64,000 bases of DNA. Origin: Pelomyxa schiedti (lineage: Eukaryota > Evosea > Pelobiontida > Pelomyxidae). Numbering within the stretch: position 1 is the first letter of the stretch; each line of letters starts with the position of its first letter. The position numbers and the translations under genes are program-made. This document shows, one piece after another, positions 56,319-64,000 of this stretch. The stretch is from positions 1,768-65,767 of the forward strand of contig JAHLWZ010000417.1 in assembly GCA_020536535.1 (NCBI GenBank), read 5' to 3'. The notes beneath the pieces are model-generated. The model made no database searches, was not told the origin of the DNA, and saw nothing but the letters and a program-made list of their open reading frames with translations.

Positions 56319-59161
56319 TTATGACTGGGGTGCCTTGAGCCCAGCACGTGTGCCCACAGGGGGTCTGTAGTCTTGTGGTAGTAGCCGACGTTGCAGTGCA
56401 TTGAAGGCGTACTTATCCTTCAGAATGTTCTGTGTGGGGGGAAGGGGGTGGGTGATTGGGTTCGGAACACGTGCCGTTGTAGTTTAGAACTACTAACCTT
56501 GAAAGCATTTTCGCGGCGGACTCCGGAGTGTCTCATCAGGTTGGCGGCAAGTAGGACGGAATCGTCGGTCTCCAGTACACGATGCAGGCGGTAGAGAATT
56601 CTTGCTTGCTCCAAGGTCACGCTCATGCTTGTGCGATCCTTGGCACTCTTGCATGAAACGGCACGCCCGCCGTTCAATAGTCTAGTAACATCCGCAGCAG
56701 TTGTGAGAATGCGCACATTCTTTTCTCGGCGTGAAGTGGTCACGAGTTCCCTCAACTCTTCCATTAGGCCACCAAGATCATCTGGCCTGGTATCTGACCG
56801 TCGAGATGACCCCAAAGCCGAAGTGGTGGTTGTTGTGGTTGTTGTGGCTGCAGTCATGGTTGGAGTTGTGGGTGAAATTGGTGAAGTTGAGGTGCTGCCA
56901 GGCTTTGAGGATGGTGACTTTGGCTTAGGGTAACCCAACTCAGGAGCTGATGGCGGAAAATTTGGTACCGGCAATGATATGGGGCTGCTCGGGGATGTCA
57001 GCGGCCTGCCTTTCTGCCAGCTGAGGAAATCTGACACGTACAGGGATATGTAATCAACGGCATCCCTGTTGATTATTTCTTGCAACTCTGTATCACCAAT
57101 TGCATTGGCAACTGTTTGTTGTTCATTGATTCCTTGTGTGAAGAGTACCGCTCTAACTTTGCATGTGAAGGAGTTTGGAATTACAGAGCTTGAAATTGGG
57201 AGCTGAATGGTAAGAGTCCAGCTGTTGTCATCAGATGGTTTAATAAAAAGTAAGCTGCCTTGGGTATCATATGCACTTGTTGGACTTAAGCAATTCACCT
57301 AGTTTCACATTATTTTTGGTTGAGAATGGTGGCCAAGTGTTACTTTTATGGCGAACTTTCTCAAAATGTTGATAACTCCTGCATAGTCACTAAGCATTAC
57401 TGCTTCGCTTCCACTGGTGCTTAACAAGCTTTCACACTGAAAAAGGAATCCAAGGGTGCAAACTTGGGCAACAAATTCGTCTATGTTGTATTCAAGAATA
57501 TGTCTCTGTGCTTCAGCTAAAAAAGATTCGGCTAGTGCACAAGCTGCATGACAAAGAGTAACATCTGAACGCTCATGAAGGGATGCTCGGACTGACATTA
57601 ACTGGGTGAGATGTTGCTTTGCAACAATATCGGGGGTGGTAGGAGGCAAAATTTCTGCAGAGAGACGATCATGCATTGCGGAAAGCTGCAGAACGCCAAT
57701 GTGGTGTGGGCTTTTGGTTACATGTTGAGCTGTTGGAGCGCCAAAAGTAACTGTACTATAAGTCGCTAGGGGATCCAGCTTATTACTTGAAGTAGCGCAT
57801 TGCTTGTCCACTTCACATGCATGTTGTGCAACCTGCCATGGAATAATTGAAATCCTCTGTGTATGCAGATTTAGAGGTACAAACCTAATTGATGTGAAAA
57901 AATTGATGAATAAATGGAATCCATACTGTAGGAGAGTGTCTCCCTTAAGTCGAGATGGATGAAAAGAAAATTCTATCAATCCTGATTTTCCATAAGAATC
58001 TATAGCCCTTTTCATTGACTCCAGATGGGAACGTGATTGAATTACCGTTTCTCCAAACTGTGTTATCATTGCTTCATATTGCTTTATTTGTTCGATGCTA
58101 TAATAATTAGAAATCATTTCACGTGTTGGGATAGGAAATAGCAACCTTTGCACCAAGTTACTAACAGATGATCTGTCGTTCCCAACGGTAGAAAGCTTCC
58201 CTCTTGACAACTCTTGGCAAAACGCCTACAGGTGTCAGAACTAGTTGGAGAGAGGTCAGCAACCTCAATGACTGGCAGGTCTCTCTGTCTTGCAGGCATT
58301 AAGTACGAGAGAATCTGTTGAGGTAACTGGAACGCAATGGGACTCTCAAACAGTTCTTCCACAACAACTACCTGTCAGAAGAGTAAGAATTGCCGTACAT
58401 ACAGAAAGAGGTACCTCAGGGCAGAAATGGTACGCTCGAATAGTGCTTCCCTTTTCAAGACTTCGTGCTTCAACTTGAAATTCTCCGCAGCAATGGAGGC
58501 AGAACCTTGTTGAATCCCCTACTGCACCAAGCTGTGGTGGAGCCTTGTTGTGCTGTAGAAGTTCCAGCCTCACGTCAACTAACGATATTTCTTTCCCCTT
58601 CATCATGTCTCGGAGAGTACTGTGTTCAATAAAATTACCTGGAGGTTACTTTCTTCTTCTTTGATATTGTAGAATCCGATTTTAAGTACTGCACAAGCTA
58701 AGTGAAGTGGAATCAATAGTAGAGAAATAAAAGCAACGGAGCTTGTGGACTATTTTCCCATCATAAAGAAACCCAATGAAAACAGAGTAATGACAAAACA
58801 AATGAACCTCATAAGCAACTTCAGTCCGGGAAATTTCCTGGAGGTGAGACCCATCAAATTGATATAAAACTGCTAGAGGGTTTTGAAATGTATTGTGTCC
58901 GAGACTTACACTGATTGCTCTGATCATCTATGTAGATTAATTAATTGGCACTGGGACATGAAGTACAACCTGGGGAAGTTTTTTGGGGGGCGGTGGTATT
59001 GGTAGCATCTCCACCATCGCTGGAAGGGTATGTGATACCGCAGAGCCTTCAAGCCCAGAAGCTATATCAAGGAGAGAAGAAGTTCTGTCTGCCAAGATCA
59101 GTATTAATTGAAGTGAAATATGATAAATACGTGGCCTAGGCGGGCGCCGCCTCTTCCTCAT
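56319..59161 (-). CDS. Inositol polyphosphate 4-phosphatase (INPP4 type)
   Basis: The CKSAKDRTSMSVTLEQ signature is the INPP4 active-site CX5R motif (near 56600-56650). Upstream, INEQQTVANAIGDTELQEII and VTFGAPTAQHVTK are also family sequence, and the end KYAFNALQRRLLP, then DYRPPVGT, is the usual INPP4 C-terminus, with the stop at 56319. The N-terminus holds a C2-like segment (NPLAVLYQFDGSHLQEISRT). INPP4 enzymes dephosphorylate PI(3,4)P2 to PI(3)P on endosomes and the plasma membrane. The start could be ATG at 59161 or ATG at 58927. The first is 14 bp after the stop of the upstream seven-helix gene. The exon junctions around 58640 and 57300 are not fully resolved. Confidence 0.88.
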
Positions 59162-59175
59162 GAGAATCAATAAAA

Positions 59176-60413
59176 TTATGGACGAAGGGCATATCTTATC
59201 ACAGAGTAAGCTACCAAAAACTTCGTGGTAAAGAGTACCTCTGGAACCCAAATTTGGAACAAATAAACAGTAAAATTTGGGGGAGATGCATAGGTGGCGA
59301 CAAGGAACATTGCAAATGTTATACAGAAACTAAAAGCACATACAAGAAGGGCTGTCAACTTTTTTTTGTGGTTACTTTTCGACATAGACGGAAAGAAATT
59401 ACCAACAGAAGCATTGTCCGTAGCCTCGCTTGTCCAATAGAATGTGTCTTTCTTAACTTTATAACAAATATGCTCAAATAAATCCCGAGAATGACATAAG
59501 CCATTGCACAGATGATACTATAGGAAACTGCTATCGCTACAGTCGGTGCAAACAGGGAGTTATCTATACTACCCATTGTAGTTAAAATCACACCTTGTAT
59601 TGTGCATTTGATTTGTATTTTTTGTGAGAAATGGAATAACTTGATATAGGTACTGTGCCACTCTGGCAGGCCATCACTATTGCAGAAGCCACTATGAACG
59701 TGTAAACTAGAGCACTGCATACCCACAGAGTGACTTTAAATATCCTCTTTTTACCAACAGATATGGTGGTGACTTTGTAGAATCTTTGTAGGTTTGGTCC
59801 TTTTTCAAATAGGTGGAAAGATTACATGTAAAGGAGTACAATCAAAAATGTAGTCTCCCACGCACAGTGGGCCAGTCTATCAAGGCAATAATTTAGTCCA
59901 AGAGGGTCCCCACCACAAACTAGCACAACTGCCCAGGCAATTCTACCTTATAGAGAGTCACATATGGACTAGTGTTTGATTGGAAAAAAATGCTGGGTAC
60001 ATACAGAGTAAAAAAAATACCATTGAAAAATGGAAAACTTTCCTAGTGTATAGAGGTCTGAACATAAACTTCCTGCCACAACACATGTAACGTTCCGGTC
60101 GCTCTTCGACACCCGGAGGTGGAATTTCAAAGTTCTTAGTCTTTCTTCTTTTTGCCTCTGACTCGGCCAGCGTAATCTCCTCTGCCTCCTCTCGAGGAAC
60201 AAGCAAATGACACAGCAACCTCCAAATGGCGACACCCAAAGTGATGATAAACAACAGCAAATTCGGTACGCTCAGTCGCAGATCTGGCGAATACAACGCG
60301 TGCTCGTCGCCGCTGTCGCTGTTACTGCTGCTCTCATTGTCGGCACCACTGCTAGATCCATTTACAAAATACGACACTGAAGTGCTGCTTTCGTAACTTA
60401 ACGACCCGTTCAT
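59176..60413 (-). CDS. Seven-helix membrane protein (GPCR-like or THH1/TOM1-like)
   Basis: It starts MNGSLSYESSTSVSYF at 60413, after an A-run. The N-terminus has several NxS/T sites and acidic Ser-rich sequence, so it is probably outside the membrane. Hydrophobic helices follow: VPNLLLFIITLGVAIWRLL, FHFSMVFFLLCMYPAFF, AWAVVLVCGGDP, LWVCSALVYTFIVASAIVM, VAIAVSYSIICAMAYVILGI, KKLTALLVCAFSFCITFAMF and LFTTKFLVAYSVIRYAL. The stop is at 59176. The number of helices fits a seven-transmembrane protein; the closest families may be GPR137 or plant THH1/TOM1/TOM3. I am not sure of the family. An upstream in-frame ATG at 60452 exists but would code through the A-run. Confidence 0.7.
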
Positions 60414-60657
60414 CAATGTTATTTTTTTTTTTTGTTGGCGTTCGCCTAACATTACTTTTCCGATGAGATCAGATCATCTTTTGGTCTTAGCTAAGATCAA
60501 AAAAGAGATGGAGGTACAGTACAAAGTAATACAAGTGCATTTTAAGTCATTATTACAACAGTTAGTAGTCACTACCACTATATTCTCCCAATCCTCACTC
60601 AATCTCCCAGTCCGGCCATCTCTGAAATCGGTCCCTGAACTCAGATGCCAGAGGATA

Positions 60658-63600
60658 TCAGTGTGCTAGCTTTCTCCTGATCCACCTTATCAGTTCCGGG
60701 TTGTTCCCATGGACACTAGCATAAGACAGGGCAGTCTCTCCCCTGTAGTCCTGCTCGTACAGCGAGGCGCCGTTCTCCACGAGCCACTTGACGGCCTCGA
60801 GGTGGCCGCGGTTCGCGGCGAGCAGCAGCGGGGTCATCCCCAGGTTGTTCTTCTCGGCCAGCGAGCGGCCGTGGGCCACGAGCCACATGATCAGCTCCAC
60901 GCCCCCGCCCAGCGCCGCGTTGAGCAGCACGGTGTTGCCCTCCTCGTCCCGCTCGTCCAGCGAGGCCCCGCGGGCCACCAGCAGCTTCACCGCGGCCTTG
61001 TTGTTGCGGTTGGCCGCGTTGAGCAGCGCCGTGCGGCCCGTCCGGCTCTGCTCCTTGATGCTGCTGCCGTGCTCCAGCAGCCAGCTGATCGTCTCCACGC
61101 TGCCCCCCAGCGCCGCCCGCAGCAGCGCCGTGTTGCCCTCGCGGTCCTCCTCGGCCACCGCCATCCCGTGCCCGCACAGGAACCGCACTGCCTCCAGGTG
61201 CCCCCTGTTGGCCGCGTGCAGCAGCGCCGTCCGCCCGCGGTTGTCCACCTCGGCCATGCTGGCCCCGTGCTCCAGCAGCCACTTCACCGCGTCCATGTTC
61301 CCGCGGCGGCGGACCGCGTGCAGCAGCGCCGTGGCCCCCTGGTTGTCTCGCTCGCTGAGCTTGGCCCCGTGGTTTATCAGCCACTCTATCGCGGCCACGC
61401 AGCCGCCGTTCGCGGCCAGGAGCAGCGCGGTCCGGCCTTTGTAGTCGGTCACCGTCAGTGGGGAGCTGTTCGACCACAGCCACTGGATCGTGGTGACGCT
61501 GCCGCCCAGGGCCGCGAGGAGGAGTGCCGTGCTTCCGCTGTAGTCTTTCTCGGTGGTCATGTTGCCGTTCCCGTTGTCCAGAAGGAACTTGGCTACCTCG
61601 ACTTGTCCGTTGATTGCGGCGAGAAGGAAAGGTGTCCTGCCAACCGGGTTGGGTGCCATGCAGTGCTCCTGAAGCCACTGTGCTGTGCTGGACTTGCCAC
61701 TGATGGCTGCCAGTAAGATCAGCATGTTGATGTTCTTGGGTTCCAAGGAGGAAGTGGTGGTTTCTTCACAGGGAGATACTGATATGTGACACTTGTTGTG
61801 GCGGTTGTGTGGGTCCTGTATTGTGACAGTGACTATGAGTTGTGTGTTACAGTACTTGATGGCTAGCACCGATAGAAGAGGGGCGGGGGCCATAATACTA
61901 GCCAAAGTGAGGCTGAGGCAGTTTGTTATGACTAGTTTTTTCAGGAATGGACAATTTACAGCATTGATGTTAAGGGTTGACAAGCTCAGGCAAGATTCGA
62001 TACATAGAGACTGCAGGTGATTTGCTTTACTTTCGAAAAATGACAGGCTTTTCAAATGTTGATTGCCGCAGCTTATGATTTTTAGTGAGGTTAGCCACTT
62101 ATGTTGTGCTTCTATTATGGAATTGAGAATTCCATTGTCAAGTAAATGATATCCTCGCAAAACCAGCTTGTTGAATTTTCCAGCGATGGGTACTCCTCCT
62201 CTATTACTCGTTATTAGACCAAGCACTTCTTTTTGGGCTTTCAGTAGTTGAGGTGTTTTTGTCTTTCCTCTCCAGTCCAGCATATTGATGACTTTGTGCC
62301 GGAAGCAATCAGGGATAGAATTGAGCTGTTGTTCAACACTTCTGCTCCCTTCACAAGAGTGCTCAATCTGCAATTTCAACGCGCCCAGTAGTTGAAATTG
62401 TTTGGTGAGTTGATCCAGTCTGTCTATACATTTTAGCAAGTCACTCCCTCCTTGTGCCAACACTACTTCAAGGCGGGTTTGTTCGGTGAAACTTGAGCTC
62501 AGAAGGGCATGCATTGGAGTTCCGCTGCTAGCACTCGAGACGGCACTATAATACTGTTGCGTAATTTCTTCAAATCTGGCCTTGGCTGTTGAAAATCTAG
62601 CTTCTTTATGCATGCGCTGGTAAAAACTGCTCACAAAGGGCGGAGATATCAACTCCAACAGCTGGAGGGGAGTAGCTTGCTTGTTTTGTTTAAGTTCACT
62701 TTGCAGAAGCACCATATTTCCGTGAACCTCTTCAACCACTTGTATTGGGAGGTGAATAACAGGGAGACTACTTTGATTAAAATAGTCTGATACTTGTAAA
62801 GAGCCAAGTTCTCTCGTCCACTCACTCAGATATGAAGAGTCAAACTGTACTTCTTCTTGAATTCTGCTGTGTAATGCTACCATGTCCTCTAACCAGTGAT
62901 CTAACACTTCTTTTGGATTTAAACATAGAAATTCGCGAACTGCACTGCGTTCAAGGGGTTCTGTCATCTGAGACATGCAAAATAGAATGCTTTTGGTCAT
63001 AAAGGGTGGAGTGGTAAGCACTCCCTCTGAGACAACAAGCCGTCCAAAAGTCCTATCACTGTCAACACCCACCAGCCAGGCACTTCCAGGTCCTCCTTTG
63101 AAGCTTAAGGGTAATGGGGAAAGAGTTGAAGGAGGAGTTTTGCAAAATAGAAAGTGGCTTGGCTTGCTGTCTTCCGGAGGTGAAAGTAACTGCATAAGAA
63201 CCAGCTGACTAAACACTTTAGAGTGCAATCTGGGGTTTGGGTCCTCTTGGAGTACTTGCTCAAAATTTTTTCCTGGTACTTCTTCAGAAAGAAGGACAGG
63301 ATAACACAAGGGATGTCCCTCAGAGGGGAGACTGGCCTCATCACGTGATGAAAATTGTGATTGAGGGAGTTCTAATTTTGCAAGAACAGAATGAGATGTT
63401 CCATATCCAATAACAAGCTCGGAAAGCTTGGATACTGCAATCTCGTAAGCAGGTAACTCGGGAAAGACTTTGAGGAAAAACGAGAGTTGCTCTGCGGAGT
63501 CATCCTCTGCTGGGAGTGGTGGGTCAGGTGTATCAGCTGTTATATGGAGAACAAGGTGAGAATGTCTGTCATCTGCACACCTCGATTTTTGGGATGATAG

Positions 63601-64000
63601 TTTCATTGGAATGGCAGACAGCTGATGTGCTACAGACTCTTTGAGTACACCACTAGTTTTCAAAGTAAAACCAGCAAAGTGAAGTGTTTCTCTTGAAGAT
63701 TCAAGTTGGGACCTTTCAGGTACCAGATGTTGTGCATCAAGGTTTGCGCATGTAATTTTGATTGGTGGTAAGTCAGGAGCACTTGATCGTCGGAGCAATG
63801 AAACTGGTAAGATTCCAAGTTCAGATTCCGGTAATTGTTGATTGAGAGATAAAGGGTTTTCTGTGAGCAGATGAAGCAAAGACTCTTCAAATTGTGCCCT
63901 TGTTTCAGCTACACCAGGCCGGAATCCATTCGAGCTTGGACATGCAGCTAACAGGGCCGACAGTTTGTGGAGCACTATGGAGTTGGGAGGAAATATGACC
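60658..64000 (-). CDS. LRR plus ankyrin repeat protein, partial (N-terminus outside the window)
   Basis: The frame is open at the right edge, so the start is missing; more than 1100 codons are seen. The N-terminal 650 residues are mostly helical and not recognised (LHLLTENPLSLNQQLPE; KVFSQLVLMQLLSPPEDSKP). A short leucine-rich region follows (LRGYHLLDNGILNSI; LQSLCIESCLSLSTLNI; LKKLVITNCLSLTLASI). The C-terminus has ten to eleven ankyrin repeats of 32-35 residues (GRTALLHAANRGHLEAVRFL; GNTALLRAALGGSVETISWL), ending with WIRRKLAH. The repeats are much more GC-rich than the rest of the gene. It is a protein-binding scaffold by inference; the partner is unknown. Confidence 0.85.
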   Translation of the reverse strand, partial: VIFPPNSIVLHKLSALLAACPSSNGFRPGVAETRAQFEESLLHLLTENPLSLNQQLPESELGILPVSLLRRSSAPDLPPIKITCANLDAQHLVPERSQLESSRETLHFAGFTLKTSGVLKESVAHQLSAIPMKLSSQKSRCADDRHSHLVLHITADTPDPPLPAEDDSAEQLSFFLKVFPELPAYEIAVSKLSELVIGYGTSHSVLAKLELPQSQFSSRDEASLPSEGHPLCYPVLLSEEVPGKNFEQVLQEDPNPRLHSKVFSQLVLMQLLSPPEDSKPSHFLFCKTPPSTLSPLPLSFKGGPGSAWLVGVDSDRTFGRLVVSEGVLTTPPFMTKSILFCMSQMTEPLERSAVREFLCLNPKEVLDHWLEDMVALHSRIQEEVQFDSSYLSEWTRELGSLQVSDYFNQSSLPVIHLPIQVVEEVHGNMVLLQSELKQNKQATPLQLLELISPPFVSSFYQRMHKEARFSTAKARFEEITQQYYSAVSSASSGTPMHALLSSSFTEQTRLEVVLAQGGSDLLKCIDRLDQLTKQFQLLGALKLQIEHSCEGSRSVEQQLNSIPDCFRHKVINMLDWRGKTKTPQLLKAQKEVLGLITSNRGGVPIAGKFNKLVLRGYHLLDNGILNSIIEAQHKWLTSLKIISCGNQHLKSLSFFESKANHLQSLCIESCLSLSTLNINAVNCPFLKKLVITNCLSLTLASIMAPAPLLSVLAIKYCNTQLIVTVTIQDPHNRHNKCHISVSPCEETTTSSLEPKNINMLILLAAISGKSSTAQWLQEHCMAPNPVGRTPFLLAAINGQVEVAKFLLDNGNGNMTTEKDYSGSTALLLAALGGSVTTIQWLWSNSSPLTVTDYKGRTALLLAANGGCVAAIEWLINHGAKLSERDNQGATALLHAVRRRGNMDAVKWLLEHGASMAEVDNRGRTALLHAANRGHLEAVRFLCGHGMAVAEEDREGNTALLRAALGGSVETISWLLEHGSSIKEQSRTGRTALLNAANRNNKAAVKLLVARGASLDERDEEGNTVLLNAALGGGVELIMWLVAHGRSLAEKNNLGMTPLLLAANRGHLEAVKWLVENGASLYEQDYRGETALSYASVHGNNPELIRWIRRKLAH
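60760..61460. repeat. GC-rich ankyrin-repeat block
   Basis: This 700-bp block within the ankyrin gene is very rich in G and C (for example CGGCCGTGGGCCACGAGCC near 60867), while the flanks at 60560-60660 and after 61800 are AT-rich or balanced. Because of this bias, the opposite strand and other frames are also open for hundreds of codons. The repeat units resemble each other at DNA level. Confidence 0.8.

Noticed and set aside
60709-61716. Long open frames on the plus strand and in a second minus frame opposite the ankyrin repeats
   Set aside because: They arise from the GC-rich repeat composition. The 60658-64000 frame has clear ankyrin repeats; the others translate to Arg/Gly/Gln-rich sequence with no family features.

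Overview
This is a nuclear contig from a unicellular eukaryote. Almost every gene is split by very short GT-AG introns, about 40 to 60 nt where I could place both ends. Genes lie on both strands with gaps of 10 to 450 bp, and start codons often follow A-rich leaders. The gene set includes a TMEM94-type P-type ATPase relative, USP48, ELAPOR/KIAA1324, RPP30, a VPS9 Rab5 GEF, a TRIM protein, CEP95, INPP4 and a seven-helix receptor-like protein. Nitroreductase, inosine-uridine nucleoside hydrolase and bacterial-type glucokinase are also present, and they carry introns. This fits a free-living protist, and CEP95 suggests it builds centrioles. An amoebozoan, for example an archamoeba, is only my guess.

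Region 1 to 14.7 kb is structurally disturbed. A TMEM94-like gene and a nitroreductase are followed by a large inverted duplication with arms near 5.8-9.2 kb and 10.74-14.26 kb. Each arm carries one copy of an unrecognised ankyrin-like gene, arranged head to head. The right copy is intact (895 aa). The left copy has an in-frame TAG and a frame slip. Six copies of a 165-180 bp interspersed repeat (called R here) lie only in this region. Between the arms is a mosaic of rearranged fragments: USP48 pieces, the tail of the TMEM94-like gene, and pieces of the ankyrin-like gene. A MITE-like element with terminal inverted repeats of about 27 bp lies at 14.4-14.6 kb.

Region 14.7 to 38 kb is compact. 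It holds USP48 (-), nucleoside hydrolase (-), ELAPOR-like receptor (+), pseudophosphatase 1 (-), RPP30 (+) and a long VPS9-domain protein (-). The VPS9 gene is shifted out of frame near its 3' end by a 19-bp tandem duplication.

Region 38 to 64 kb holds a TRIM-like protein with filamin-like and discoidin-like domains (+), an ankyrin-repeat protein kinase (-), a small RING protein (+), a 93-aa membrane protein (-), CEP95 (+), pseudophosphatase 2 (-), a proline/glutamine-rich RING protein (-), a membrane-anchored glucokinase (+), an unrecognised basic-tailed protein (-), INPP4 (-), a seven-helix protein (-), and an LRR plus ankyrin protein running off the right edge (-).

The genes do not form an operon. 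Several fit endosomal and signalling work: VPS9 (Rab5 activation), INPP4 (PI(3,4)P2 turnover) and ELAPOR (endosome-lysosome receptor). Several fit ubiquitin signalling: USP48, TRIM and two RING proteins. The most unusual items are the two paralogous dual-specificity pseudophosphatases, both with the P-loop arginine replaced by glutamine, and the shuffled inverted duplication with its repeat family.
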